Source of the DNA: Halalkalibacter okhensis
GTDB lineage: Bacteria; Bacillota; Bacilli; Bacillales; Bacillaceae_D
Length of the DNA: 64,000 bases
NCBI RefSeq assembly: GCF_000787375.1
Contig: NZ_JRJU01000011.1
Location: forward strand, 62,001 to 126,000
Direction: 5' to 3'
Part shown: piece by piece, positions 52,554 to 61,419 of the stretch
How positions within the stretch are numbered: position 1 is the first letter of the stretch
How the letters are laid out: each line of letters begins with the position of its first letter
Notes under the pieces: model-generated
Told to the model about the DNA's origin: nothing
What the model saw: the letters and a program-made list of their open reading frames with translations, nothing else
The model's database searches: none
Position numbers and translations under genes: made by a program

Positions 52554-54452
52554 TTAAATACTGATCTTCACACTTTCATCTTCGCTATTCCGTTCTTTTA
52601 ACCAGTCTGTGTACTCGTATTTATGTTCCATATAAACTTGATGCCAAATCATAAATGATAAGACAGTCCAAAGCTTTCGACTACGATCTGCTTTACCTAA
52701 GCAATGTTCCTCATGGAGGTTGAGAACATACGCTTTATCTATATAAGCATCTGTCTCGCTTTCAGAAATTAGCTTCCTAACTTGGTCATACCACTCGTTT
52801 TTTAGCCAATGGCGAAGTGGAACTGGAAAACCTAGTTTTTTACGCATAAATACATGATCTGGTACAATTCCCTCAAAAGCCTTACGTAAAATGTATTTTG
52901 TTGTTCCATTCGTCGTTTTCCACTCTGCAGGGATATGAGAAGCTAGCTCAAACACTTCTTTATCTAAAAATGGTACACGTAATTCGAGTGAATGAGCCAT
53001 CGTCATTTTATCAGCTTTTACTAAGATGTCTCCACGTAACCAAGTACATAAATCTAGATGTTGCATTCGATTGACCGTATGTTGATGCCTTGAGTACTCA
53101 TAAATTTTTCTTGTAATTAATTCGTTTGAAAACTCATGATTGTAAGCAAAAAGAAGTTGTTTCTTTTCTGACTCTGAGAACATCTTTGCATTTCCAATAT
53201 AACGTTCTTCTAAAGGGGTTGTCCCACGCTCGAGAAAACTTCTTCCTTTCATTCCTTCTGGAAGAATTCCTGCTAATTTCCGTAGTTTTTTCTTTAAAGG
53301 TGTTGGGACGTATTGAAAACAAGCTAGACTTTGCGGTTCACGGTAAATATTATAACCACCAAAAAGTTCATCGGCGCCTTCCCCTGATAAGACAACCTTC
53401 ACCCTTTCGCTCGCTTCCTTAGCAACAAAATAAAGTGGAACACAAGCTGGATCTGCTAACGGATCATCCATATGCCACATAATTTTAGGTAATTCTTGCC
53501 AATACTCATTTGATGTGATCACTTTGCTATAATTTTTAACCTTAAGTTTATCCGCACTTTCTTGTGCGACATCCAATTCACTATATCCATCTTGGCCAAA
53601 ACCTACTGAATATGTCTCTAGATCTGGTTTTATCTCTTTTGCAATGGATGCGATAATCGTAGAATCAATCCCCCCCGAAAGGAATGAGCCAACAGGTACA
53701 TCACTTCGCATATGTTTTTCGACTGACTCATACATTGTTTCTCTGATTTGGGAAACCCACTCTTCCTCCGATTTGTTAACAGGGCTAAACATCGGTTTAA
53801 AATAAGATTTTATCATTGCCTTCTGTCCGATTTCCTTAACAAAATAATGCCCGGGTTCAAGCTTATAAATATGATTAGTAAGAGAATACGGTTCAGGAAC
53901 ATATTGAAAGGACAAATAATGATGGAGAGCTTGAGTATTAACTTCTGACAATTCATCCATTTCTAAGCTTTTCTTTTCTGAAGCAAATTTGAAACTGTCT
54001 TTTTCTTCTTTATAAAATAACGGTTTGATTCCAAAGTGATCACGTGCCGCAAACGCCTGCTTTTTGTGACTATCCCAAATGACAAAAGCAAACATTCCTC
54101 GCAAGTAATGAACCACTTGCTCACCCACCTCACTGTAAAGAGCAAGAATCACTTCTGTATCCGAATCTGTTTCAAAGTGCTTTCCTTTGGATAATAGATC
54201 TTGTTTTAATTCAACATAATTATATATCTCTCCATTAAATACAATCCAATAACGCCCATTCATATAGGAAAGAGGCTGATAACCACCCTCCAAATCAATA
54301 ATGCTTAATCGACTGAATCCTAATTGTATATGGTCTCCATGCATATACCCTTCCTGGTCAGGTCCACGATGGGGGATCATACTGTTCATTTCTTTTAATT
54401 TATGATCACTTTTTTGAGGTTCATCAAAAATACAAGCTACAAAGCCACACAT
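52554..54452 (-). CDS. asnO: Asparagine synthetase (glutamine-hydrolysing, AsnO type)
   Basis: A 632-residue enzyme. The N-terminal Ntn glutaminase domain starts with the nucleophile Cys2 (MCGFVAC) and contains RGPDQEG and FNGEIYNY. The C-terminal synthetase domain has the PP-loop SFLSGGIDSTIIA at about 258, LSGEGADELFGGYN at about 350 and RVPFLDKEVFE. AGGTGCAAG precedes the ATG. It lies between sigF and spoVAC; in B. subtilis AsnO is the asparagine synthetase linked to sporulation, so the placement is suggestive, though a plain AsnB role is not excluded. Confidence 0.93.
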   Translation of the reverse strand: MCGFVACIFDEPQKSDHKLKEMNSMIPHRGPDQEGYMHGDHIQLGFSRLSIIDLEGGYQPLSYMNGRYWIVFNGEIYNYVELKQDLLSKGKHFETDSDTEVILALYSEVGEQVVHYLRGMFAFVIWDSHKKQAFAARDHFGIKPLFYKEEKDSFKFASEKKSLEMDELSEVNTQALHHYLSFQYVPEPYSLTNHIYKLEPGHYFVKEIGQKAMIKSYFKPMFSPVNKSEEEWVSQIRETMYESVEKHMRSDVPVGSFLSGGIDSTIIASIAKEIKPDLETYSVGFGQDGYSELDVAQESADKLKVKNYSKVITSNEYWQELPKIMWHMDDPLADPACVPLYFVAKEASERVKVVLSGEGADELFGGYNIYREPQSLACFQYVPTPLKKKLRKLAGILPEGMKGRSFLERGTTPLEERYIGNAKMFSESEKKQLLFAYNHEFSNELITRKIYEYSRHQHTVNRMQHLDLCTWLRGDILVKADKMTMAHSLELRVPFLDKEVFELASHIPAEWKTTNGTTKYILRKAFEGIVPDHVFMRKKLGFPVPLRHWLKNEWYDQVRKLISESETDAYIDKAYVLNLHEEHCLGKADRSRKLWTVLSFMIWHQVYMEHKYEYTDWLKERNSEDESVKISI

Positions 54453-54637
54453 AATCTTGCACCTACTTTTCTTCTAAATGTACTTTTGTAGTATAAGATA
54501 AAACTACTACTCGTATTCATTTATTAGACGCGAGTCCATAAAGAAAGGATTCATTTTAGCATAAAATTTTTTTCCCTTGAATATACTAGTAAGTTTTTAA
54601 TAACCAAATATAACGTAGCTTTAAAAGCATGAAAAAA

Positions 54638-54666
54638 GCGTTGAAAAGGAACCGCCTTCTCAACGC
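54638..54666 (-). terminator. Terminator of the sigF operon
   Basis: The 12-bp arms GCGTTGAGAAGG and CCTTTTCAACGC with one mismatch and a 5-nt loop are followed by TTTTTTCATG on the minus strand, 22 nt after the stop. Confidence 0.8.
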
Positions 54667-54687
54667 AAAACGTTCAATTTTCTATAA

Positions 54688-55452
54688 CTAAACATCTCCC
54701 ATTTCAAGCTTCATTTGTTCTAGAATTTTCTTTTCTAGTCTTGATACTTGAACTTGAGATATCCCTAATCTTGATGCAACCTCTGACTGTGTTTGATCTT
54801 TGTAATAACGGAGGTAAACGATTAGTCGTTCCCTTTCGTCAAGATCACGAATGGCTTCTTTTAGTGCAATCTTATCAAACCATTTTGTCTCGGTTTGATC
54901 AGCGATTTGGTCTAGCAACGTAATTGGGTCTCCATCATTTTCATAGACTGTTTCATGGATAGAAGAAAGAGATCTACTCGCTTCCCCTGCAAACACCACT
55001 TCTTCTGGTGTGATTTCTAATGCCTCAGCAATTTCATTCACTGTGGGAGTACGGCCTAACGATTTCGTCATTTCATCTTTCATTTTACGTATTTTATTTC
55101 CTAATTCCTTAATGGAACGACTGACTTTAACGGTTCCATCATCACGAAGAAAACGCTGAATTTCACCAATGATCATCGGCACGGCGTACGTAGAGAATTT
55201 CACGTCATATGATAAATCAAACTTATCTACTGACTTGATGAGCCCTATACAACCAATTTGAAACAAATCATCAGCTTCATAGCCGCGGTTCATAAAACGT
55301 TGAACGACAGACCAAACAAGTCTTGTGTTACGGTTAACAATTAAATCCCTAGCATCTTGGTCCCCATCCTGACTCCTCGCTATTAGCTCTTTTACCTCGG
55401 AATCAGAAAAATGTGCTTGCTTCTTCTTTTGTTGTTTTACCTCGACATCCAT
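54688..55452 (-). CDS. sigF: RNA polymerase forespore sigma factor F
   Basis: A 254-residue sigma-70-family factor for early forespore genes. Regions 2.1-2.4 are seen in RLVWSVVQRFMNRGYEADDLFQIGCIGLIKSVDKFD and TYAVPMIIGEIQRFLRDDG; region 4.2 as ASRLGISQVQVSRLEKKIL near the end. AAGGAGT is 7 nt before the ATG at 55452; a TTG two codons upstream is less likely. It is third gene of spoIIAA-spoIIAB-sigF, held inactive by SpoIIAB. Confidence 0.97.
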   Translation of the reverse strand: MDVEVKQQKKKQAHFSDSEVKELIARSQDGDQDARDLIVNRNTRLVWSVVQRFMNRGYEADDLFQIGCIGLIKSVDKFDLSYDVKFSTYAVPMIIGEIQRFLRDDGTVKVSRSIKELGNKIRKMKDEMTKSLGRTPTVNEIAEALEITPEEVVFAGEASRSLSSIHETVYENDGDPITLLDQIADQTETKWFDKIALKEAIRDLDERERLIVYLRYYKDQTQSEVASRLGISQVQVSRLEKKILEQMKLEMGDV

Positions 55453-55464
55453 AGGCAAAACTCC

Positions 55465-55905
55465 TTAATTACACATAGCTTTGCTATTTGTAAGTGTTTT
55501 TTTTACAAAGACAGTCGTTCCAATCATCGGCTCAGATACAACTTGCAATTCATCCATGAAATTTTCCATAATCGTAAAACCCATACCCGAACGTTCAAGC
55601 TCTGGCTTTGTTGTAAAGAGAGGCTGGCGCGCTTCCTCAATGTCTTGAATACCCATACCCTCATCACGAATGGTAAGTTCTATCGTTCCATTATTAAGCG
55701 TACAATGAATATAGACCAGTCCATCCGGTTGATTATGATATCCATGAATGATCGCGTTGGTCACAGCTTCAGAAACAACCGTCTTAATCTCCGTCATCTC
55801 ATCCATTGTTGGATCCAGTTGAGCGATAAATGCCCCTACTGTCACGCGTGCAAACGACTCGTTTTGGCTTTGGGCAGAGAACTTCAAATCCATTACATTT
55901 TGCAT
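55465..55905 (-). CDS. spoIIAB: Anti-sigma F factor / protein kinase SpoIIAB
   Basis: A 146-residue GHKL-fold kinase that binds sigma-F and phosphorylates SpoIIAA. The ATP-site boxes are [14 protein letters not shown] (N box), IRDEGMGI (G1) and [15 protein letters not shown] (G2). Nearly the whole sequence matches the B. subtilis protein in pattern. GGGGGTGG precedes the ATG. Only 3 nt separate it from spoIIAA and 12 nt from sigF, a compact operon. Confidence 0.97.
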   Translation of the reverse strand: MQNVMDLKFSAQSQNESFARVTVGAFIAQLDPTMDEMTEIKTVVSEAVTNAIIHGYHNQPDGLVYIHCTLNNGTIELTIRDEGMGIQDIEEARQPLFTTKPELERSGMGFTIMENFMDELQVVSEPMIGTTVFVKKTLTNSKAMCN

Positions 55906-55908
55906 CGT

Positions 55909-56259
55909 TTAAGCCACCCCCAACGTTTGTAAAGCAAATTGTTCACTGTCTTCTAAGCGGATTATTTTAAACAATCCTGACATTTCAAACAAGCGTTTCA
56001 CAGATGGAGATATCGCACAAACGACCATTTCCCCCCCATTAGCTTTCACTTGCTTGTATCTACCTAAAATCACACCTAAACCAGAACTATCCATGAATGA
56101 TAATAACTCTAAATTTAGGACAATATGCTTTACTTTGCCGTCAGCGAGTACTTGTTCAACTTGCCCTCGTAACTCCTCTGCCGTATGGTGGTCAAGCTCG
56201 CCCTGTAACCTTACGAGTAACACACTTCCTTTTTGCTCCAAATCAATTTGCAAACTCAT
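55909..56259 (-). CDS. spoIIAA: Anti-anti-sigma F factor SpoIIAA
   Basis: A 116-residue STAS-domain protein that frees sigma-F by binding SpoIIAB. The phosphorylated Ser is in [16 protein letters not shown] at about 58; [12 protein letters not shown] lies at about 25. The frame extends to 56328, but GAGGGAGTGATTGAA precedes the ATG at 56259 ([11 protein letters not shown]), which gives the normal family length. A sigma-H promoter lies 91 nt upstream. Confidence 0.97.
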   Translation of the reverse strand: MSLQIDLEQKGSVLLVRLQGELDHHTAEELRGQVEQVLADGKVKHIVLNLELLSFMDSSGLGVILGRYKQVKANGGEMVVCAISPSVKRLFEMSGLFKIIRLEDSEQFALQTLGVA

Positions 56260-56349
56260 TTCAATCACTCCCTCTAGTTCACTCAAATAAGTATGAGTCT
56301 TCATAGTGAATGTTGTACAGCTATCCACTATAGGTCTTTGCTAGAGAGA

Positions 56350-56377
56350 ATTCGCCTTTTTCCCTTGCGCTTCCTGC
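56350..56377 (-). promoter_or_regulatory. Sigma-H promoter of the spoIIA operon
   Basis: On the minus strand GCAGGAAGC is followed after 12 nt by GGCGAAT, close to the sigma-H consensus (RNAGGAWWW ... RNNGAAT). The position upstream of spoIIAA is that of the known spoIIA promoter in B. subtilis. Read-through from dacF is also possible. Confidence 0.65.
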
Positions 56378-56423
56378 AAGGTGACAAAACTAGTCTTTAT
56401 TCGTAAAAAGTTGTCAAAAGAAA

Positions 56424-57593
56424 TTATGCAGCTCCAAATTTCGCTAGCGTCCGTTTAAATAATTTCCACCAAGAAGCTTCAATTACATCGTCTCCAGCAA
56501 CTAAAGGCGTTTCACTTAATATCTCGCCTTCTTTCTCAATAAAGAGCGTACCAATTACGTCCCCCTTTTTGATTGGTGCACGTAAATTTGCCTCAATTTC
56601 TAGACGTTCTGTTACATCGTCTATCTTCACTCCTCTTTTCGTTAGGATTGAAACAGATTCAGAAGTGACAACAGGGATTTGGTCTTTATCCCCTTTACTT
56701 ACCTCAACATCAGCTAATACGTGTTCACGATCATAAAGTTTATGTGCTTGAAACTGGCTAAAGGCATAATCAAGCATCGATGTAATTTGAGCATTTCGTT
56801 CTTTCGGAGATGGTGCCCCCATAATAACCGTAATGACTCGCATTCCATTTTTCTCAGCCGTGGCCGTTAAACAATACATAGCCTCACGGGTATAACCTGT
56901 TTTTAATCCATCAACACCAGGGTAAAACTTAACTAATTTATTTGTATTTACAAGCCAAAATTTATCATCTTCTGAGTCAGCTCGTAAATAATCTTCATAA
57001 ATACCTGTAAATTTCGTTATATCATCATACTTAAGGAGCTCCTTTGAAATCATCGCTAAATCATAGGCAGTTGTATAGTGGTTTTCCGCTGGAAGACCAT
57101 TTGTATTAACGAAATTTGTATTTTCAAGTCCCAACTCTTTTGCTTTTTCATTCATCATGACAACAAATTCTTCCTCGGTTCCAGCTAAATGTTCAGCCAT
57201 TGCAACCGATGCGTCATTTGCTGAAGCAACCGCGATAGCCTTTAACATGTCTTCCACGCTCATTTCCTCACCAGGCTCTAAGAAAATTTGAGAACCTCCC
57301 ATGGAAGCTGCGTACTCACTTGTACGAACTTTATCATCATAAGCAATAGCTTCTTTATCAATAGCTTCCATAATCAAGAGCATCGTCATGATCTTCGTCA
57401 TACTTGCAGGTGGAAGCTTTTCATGACTATTTTTGTCAAAAATCACTTCCCCCGTATCACGCTCAATGACAATTGCTGAAGAAGCATTCTCCGCTAATTT
57501 TGCTTGTTTTTCTTCAGCGCTTGCCAACGGTGCTATCAAACTTAAAACTAGGCATACGCTTAACATACTGGATAGAACTTTCCTCATCTCCAT
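56424..57593 (-). CDS. dacF: D-alanyl-D-alanine carboxypeptidase (DacF)
   Basis: A 389-residue low-molecular-weight penicillin-binding protein with a signal peptide (about 1-26, ending ASAEE). It trims stem peptides of spore-cortex or germ-cell-wall peptidoglycan. Active-site motifs: SMTK (PPASMTKIMTM, about 63), SANDASVAM at about 125 and DGLKTGYT at about 228; a C-terminal beta domain and an amphipathic anchor (SWWKLFKRTLAKFG) follow. Two ATGs (57593, 57587) share GGAGG, and the first is closer. It sits just upstream of spoIIAA, as in B. subtilis, with a sigma-F-type promoter. Confidence 0.94.
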   Translation of the reverse strand: MEMRKVLSSMLSVCLVLSLIAPLASAEEKQAKLAENASSAIVIERDTGEVIFDKNSHEKLPPASMTKIMTMLLIMEAIDKEAIAYDDKVRTSEYAASMGGSQIFLEPGEEMSVEDMLKAIAVASANDASVAMAEHLAGTEEEFVVMMNEKAKELGLENTNFVNTNGLPAENHYTTAYDLAMISKELLKYDDITKFTGIYEDYLRADSEDDKFWLVNTNKLVKFYPGVDGLKTGYTREAMYCLTATAEKNGMRVITVIMGAPSPKERNAQITSMLDYAFSQFQAHKLYDREHVLADVEVSKGDKDQIPVVTSESVSILTKRGVKIDDVTERLEIEANLRAPIKKGDVIGTLFIEKEGEILSETPLVAGDDVIEASWWKLFKRTLAKFGAA

Positions 57594-57678
57594 CCGACCT
57601 CCATCTCATATTCGTAGTCGTCCTCAGGCGTATTAACCATTTCCATAAGAGGAAACTCCACCCAAGTTGGCTACCCCC

Positions 57679-57707
57679 CATTTTTCCCAATCTCGTTGTA
57701 TTTATAC
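57679..57707 (-). promoter_or_regulatory. Candidate sigma-F promoter of dacF
   Basis: On the minus strand GTATA is separated by 14 nt from GGGAAAAATG, which fits the sigma-F elements (GYATA and GGNNANAHTR). The spacing is about 1 nt short of what I would expect. DacF is forespore-expressed in B. subtilis, which agrees. Confidence 0.55.
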
Positions 57708-57807
57708 ATTTTTCTAGAGTTTTTATGGACACTTTCTGAAAGCTAGCGAACTGCAAAAGCGTATGATAGGATAAGAGAAACTCCAAGAAAAGGAATTGAT
57801 TTAGTAA

Positions 57808-58683
57808 ATGATTTATTTTTACATTCCAATTATCATTTTTATCATTGGCCTTATTGGAACGTGGAAAAAAGAAAGTAAAGGGAAATTTATGATAGCCTTA
57901 CTCGTCCAGGTTGGGTTTTTAACGTTTATTATTCAGCACTATATTTCTTATTCTGCTTTCTTATTTGGTGTATTGTCTCTTTTTACTGGTTTGATAGCCT
58001 ACTACTTTACACATGAGTCAAAAGAGCAGCGCATCCGTTATACCGGTCTTATGATTGCTGTGATGATCGGAAGTTATTACACCTACACATCGCTATTAGC
58101 TCCAGAAGGTATCTCAGTCCAAGAAGTAGAAAAAGCCTATTATGATTATGTAGAGGTTATTAGTGAGGTACCAAAAGAAGAAGATAAGAGTTGGGTTGCG
58201 GAGTGGGGACAAGCTCATTATCATTATTTCATACTATTAGATGAATTTTATCTCCATCAAACCTATACGAACAGACTATTAGGGTTTGACTTTATCGCAA
58301 CAGAGGAAGAATTGGAACATATTGAAGAGCTTGATGAATCGAAGAATAAACAACACGACAAGACAATTGAAACAATTTTTCAAAACTTTTATAACACGAC
58401 TCCTTTTTTATCCCTCATTGACAATGTACACAACAATGATTGCTACGAAGGAAATGACGTCACTGTCTGTAAAGAAAATGATCATTTCAACGTTGTCTTA
58501 CATGGGAATACATATGCAGACCACCGTTCACCAAACACCTCTTTTTTATTATCAGCATATTTCTTAATACACAATGGCGAAAATGATTACTATGTACCTT
58601 ATGACCAAATAAGTTATAGCTCAGAGTTTTTATCATGGGAATATGAAGGAGATACCTTTATAATAGAAGACGGCTCTAGATAA
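57808..58683 (+). CDS. Membrane protein of unknown function (first of two paralogues)
   Basis: A 291-residue protein with three or four hydrophobic helices in the first 105 residues (MIYFYIPIIIFIIGLIGTW..., GVLSLFTGLIAYYF, GLMIAVMIGSYYTYTSLL) and a charged C-terminal domain of about 185 residues, probably extracytoplasmic. The domain has two Cys spaced by eight residues (NDCYEGNDVTVCKEND). I know no family for it. The next gene is clearly related over its whole length. AAAGGA lies 13 nt before the ATG, rather far. Confidence 0.75.
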   Translation: MIYFYIPIIIFIIGLIGTWKKESKGKFMIALLVQVGFLTFIIQHYISYSAFLFGVLSLFTGLIAYYFTHESKEQRIRYTGLMIAVMIGSYYTYTSLLAPEGISVQEVEKAYYDYVEVISEVPKEEDKSWVAEWGQAHYHYFILLDEFYLHQTYTNRLLGFDFIATEEELEHIEELDESKNKQHDKTIETIFQNFYNTTPFLSLIDNVHNNDCYEGNDVTVCKENDHFNVVLHGNTYADHRSPNTSFLLSAYFLIHNGENDYYVPYDQISYSSEFLSWEYEGDTFIIEDGSR

Positions 58684-58747
58684 GGAGCTTAACATTATAC
58701 TAAAGGAATGATTCATTATTTTACATTACTTACAAATAGGCTTTATC

Positions 58748-59614
58748 TTGATAGCCCTACTCTATTTCTGGTATGTGACAATCACCAAAAGATTGTGGAA
58801 ATTTGCCGTTTTTTTGACCTTGTTAACACTTGGGGGATTAGGCATGTTTTTTGAAGCCTATCTTTCTTACCCTTTGTTCCTTATTAGTTTGCTTATATCC
58901 ATTGTTGCCTATATCGGTTTGTTTTTTATTATCAAAAAGGAAAATCGTCTTAAATATGTAACTGTTCTATTAATAGGAATCGTATATATATTTATATATA
59001 TTTCGTTAATTCCTGAGCCATTTGTCCGTTCACTTGATGATGTAAAGAACGCTTATCATACATACACCGAGTCAGCTTCTAATATACCTGAATCCGAAAT
59101 AGATGATTCATCGTGGCTTTCTACATGGGATCGAGCTTACTCGACACTTGAAACAGAAATGTTCCTTTTCTATACAGAAGAAAGTTATTTTGACCGTTTT
59201 TTCCGCGCTGAATTTTTGCCTAGTTCAGAAGAATTGACTGAATATACAACGCTTAAGCAACAAGTTCAAAGAGAACATATGGAACATGTTGAGAAAGCTT
59301 TAAACGCAGTCTATGGTGCATATCCTCTCCACTCTCATTTCAACATGTTAAAAGAGAACGAATGTGTCGAACACATCGAGGTAATGATTTGTAAAAATGA
59401 CAGCCATTTTACGATTGAGTTAGAAGAAACAGTTATAGCTGATCCACACAGGCTTCAGTCTTACTATGTTTTTAAAGATGTATTGTTACTCATCGGTCAG
59501 TCGTCTAATTACTTTTTACCAAAGGATAAAATGGACTATACAAATACATCACTTGAAGCTAGGTATGATGATTGGACTTACACAATAAATGGAGATATTC
59601 AATTTGAAGATTAA
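58748..59614 (+). CDS. Membrane protein of unknown function (second paralogue)
   Basis: 288 residues from the TTG at 58748; related to the gene just upstream, with the same order of helices, a Trp-rich segment (SSWLSTWDRAY beside KSWVAEWGQAH) and the same Cys pair (NECVEHIEVMICKND). The start is unclear. The helix reads on upstream in frame to a stop at 58709, with no ATG. The strong-looking AAAGGA-ATG at 58708 is in another frame. Either a rare ATT start at 58715 (7 nt after AAAGGA), a TTG start at 58748 or one extra base near 58711 explains it. Function unknown. Confidence 0.65.
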   Translation: MIALLYFWYVTITKRLWKFAVFLTLLTLGGLGMFFEAYLSYPLFLISLLISIVAYIGLFFIIKKENRLKYVTVLLIGIVYIFIYISLIPEPFVRSLDDVKNAYHTYTESASNIPESEIDDSSWLSTWDRAYSTLETEMFLFYTEESYFDRFFRAEFLPSSEELTEYTTLKQQVQREHMEHVEKALNAVYGAYPLHSHFNMLKENECVEHIEVMICKNDSHFTIELEETVIADPHRLQSYYVFKDVLLLIGQSSNYFLPKDKMDYTNTSLEARYDDWTYTINGDIQFED

Positions 59615-59626
59615 AATAGCTATACG

Positions 59627-59661
59627 GTTTGTCTCAACATTTTTTGAGGCAAACTTTTTTT
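59627..59661 (+). terminator. Terminator of the paralogue pair
   Basis: The 11-bp arms GTTTGTCTCAA and TTGAGGCAAAC (one G-U) are followed by seven T residues, 13 nt after the stop. Confidence 0.85.
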
Positions 59662-59767
59662 AAATAATAAACACATACAATTCCGATCTTTTTAGTATAT
59701 TTTGATTGAGATCAGCATCCTCTTCCTTTATACTTTCCTATTATAAGACTTTAAAGAGGTGTCTAAA

Positions 59768-60559
59768 ATGACGACTAAAGCAATTCGGTTCCATTCTAAT
59801 ACGTTATCGGCTGTTATACATAAACCAGAGCCAGATATACACCCTTCCCCGACCATTATTTTTGTACATGGGTTTATAGGAAGCAAAGTCGGTGAACATC
59901 GAATGTTTGTAAAAGCTGCTAATTACTTCTCTAATAAAGGCTTTGTTTGTTTTCGATTTGACTTTAGTGGTTGCGGGGAAAGTGAGGGAGATTATAAAGA
60001 CGTCACAGTTTCCAAGCAAATTGATGAACTAAAATCAGCTATTCATTACGTATCACAAATGAAAGAAGTAGAAATTAATAACATCATTATGATTGGGCAT
60101 AGTCTTGGTGGGGCATTAACTGCGCTAACGTCCTACCAATTCCCTTTTATCAAAGACATTATTCTATGGTCACCTGTTGCTAATCCTTATGTTGACATTA
60201 CTTCAATTACGGGGAAAGACGCGGAACAAATTGCTCAAATAAATGGTTATTTCGATTATAAAGGGTTTTTGTTAAGCAAGTCTTTTTTTAATGATTTAAA
60301 AAGCCATCAGCCTTTAAACACAATTCAATCATTTCCTGGCTCCGTTTTTGTCGTTCATGGAACAAATGATGAAGATATTCCCTGCCAGCATGCAGAAAGC
60401 TATATGCAAGCCCTTAATCAAGTAGAGAACCAAAAGATCGGCTGTAGCTTCATTAATGGTGCTGATCATACATTCTCCGATACAAAATGGGAATATGAAC
60501 TTTTTAACAGGTCTTTTGATTGGCTTCAACTAGTAAAGTATGAAAGAACCCCGTCTTGA
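59768..60559 (+). CDS. Alpha/beta hydrolase
   Basis: A 263-residue serine hydrolase: oxyanion strand TIIFVHGFIGSKVGEHR at about 32-48, nucleophile elbow GHSLGGAL at about 115, acid in HGTNDEDIP at about 200 and His in GADHTFSD at about 240. It has no signal peptide. AGAGGTG before the ATG at 59768 makes this start better than the GTG three codons upstream. Esterase or acylaminoacyl-hydrolase activity is likely; the substrate is unknown. It is convergent with the SASP gene; a hairpin overlaps its stop. Confidence 0.85.
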   Translation: MTTKAIRFHSNTLSAVIHKPEPDIHPSPTIIFVHGFIGSKVGEHRMFVKAANYFSNKGFVCFRFDFSGCGESEGDYKDVTVSKQIDELKSAIHYVSQMKEVEINNIIMIGHSLGGALTALTSYQFPFIKDIILWSPVANPYVDITSITGKDAEQIAQINGYFDYKGFLLSKSFFNDLKSHQPLNTIQSFPGSVFVVHGTNDEDIPCQHAESYMQALNQVENQKIGCSFINGADHTFSDTKWEYELFNRSFDWLQLVKYERTPS

Positions 60560-60570
60560 TGACGGGGTTC
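60546..60570 (-). terminator. Hairpin between hydrolase and SASP genes
   Basis: The 10-bp perfect arms GAACCCCGTC and GACGGGGTTC with a 5-nt loop overlap the hydrolase stop. On the minus strand TTCTTTC follows, so it should serve the SASP gene. Confidence 0.7.
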
Positions 60571-60606
60571 CAAAATGATTACATTTGTGGGCTAGGGTAA
60601 GTTTAA

Positions 60607-60810
60607 TTAAAACTGTGAACCGCCAAGTTGTTGCTCAGCTTGTTGAACTAGACGTTTGGTGATCTCACCGCCAACAGAACCGTTTGCACGTGCAGTGGCA
60701 TCTGCGCCAAGTTGTACACCAAATTCAGAAGCAATTTCATACTTCATTTGATCTAGAGCTTGTTCAACTCCAGGTACTAATAATTGGTTACTACTATTGT
60801 TGCTTGCCAT
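60607..60810 (-). CDS. Alpha/beta-type small acid-soluble spore protein
   Basis: A 67-residue SASP that coats spore DNA and protects it from UV and heat. The germination-protease site is seen in YEIASEFGV at about 24-32, and the second conserved block is [30 protein letters not shown] precedes the ATG. A sigma-G-like promoter lies about 40 nt upstream. The name sspX-type cannot be chosen by sight. Confidence 0.96.
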   Translation of the reverse strand: MASNNSSNQLLVPGVEQALDQMKYEIASEFGVQLGADATARANGSVGGEITKRLVQQAEQQLGGSQF

Positions 60811-60845
60811 TTTTAGTTCACCTCGCTTTGTTCGTTTTCAGTAAC

Positions 60846-60874
60846 TATTGTGTGTAGATCACATTAACTTATAC
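60846..60874 (-). promoter_or_regulatory. Candidate sigma-G promoter of the SASP gene
   Basis: On the minus strand GTATA is separated by 17 nt from CACAATA; each element differs by one base from the sigma-G consensus. SASP genes are sigma-G dependent, which supports the call. Confidence 0.5.
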
Positions 60875-60898
60875 AACTCCTTTGTTGGTAAAGTTTGT

Positions 60899-61291
60899 TT
60901 ATAAGTAGGTATTGGTTTCATAGAGCTCTAAAGGCAATCCATCTGGGTCTGAAAAGAAAGTGAATTTTTTACCAGTAGCCTCATCCGTTCGTATAGGCTC
61001 TACTACGACCTTTTGCTTCTCTAACCAATTTACACACACTTGGACATCCTCTACTGCAAAAGCAAGATGCCTTAATCCCCTAGCCTCAGGGTAGCTTGAC
61101 CTCTCTGGTGATTCAGGAAATGAAAACAGTTCAATTTGACTGTTCCCCATTTCAAGATCTAATTTATAAGAGTTTCGCTCACTTCGATAGGTTTCATTAA
61201 TAATTTTCAAGCCCAAAATATTCACATAAAAATGCTTTGATTTCTTATAGTCGGAACAAATGATAGCTACATGATGAATGTATTTAAACAA
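60899..61291 (-). CDS. VOC-family protein (glyoxalase-like, YaeR type)
   Basis: A 130-residue vicinal-oxygen-chelate protein. Metal-binding positions are seen in HHVAIICSDYKKSKHFY, QIELFSFP, LRHLAFAVEDV and GLPLELYET, the order expected for the YaeR/GloA2 subgroup of the glyoxalase I superfamily. The reaction is not established for this group. The start is a TTG at 61291 behind TTAGGAGGACG, an unusual but well-placed start codon. It is divergent from the MBL-fold gene. Confidence 0.85.
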   Translation of the reverse strand: MFKYIHHVAIICSDYKKSKHFYVNILGLKIINETYRSERNSYKLDLEMGNSQIELFSFPESPERSSYPEARGLRHLAFAVEDVQVCVNWLEKQKVVVEPIRTDEATGKKFTFFSDPDGLPLELYETNTYL

Positions 61292-61419
61292 TTAAAACGT
61301 CCTCCTAAAACTTTATACTCAAGTATACCATTTACTCATCAGATTTTAGATTACATAAAACTTACGAAAGGTAAAAAACTAATATCGTTTAAATTGAAGT
61401 TATTAGGAGGTTTTTTTAC

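Noticed and set aside
53126-53422. Ninety-eight-codon frame antisense to asparagine synthetase
   Set aside because: A shadow of the coding strand with no ribosome site or protein-like pattern.
54453-54637. Possible T-box leader before the asparagine synthetase gene
   Set aside because: No GGAACCGCG-type T-box core in the right strand; the similar GGAACCGCC belongs to the sigF terminator.
58486-58500. TCAACGTTGTCT inside the membrane-protein gene
   Set aside because: It is within coding sequence and fits only the core; taken as chance.
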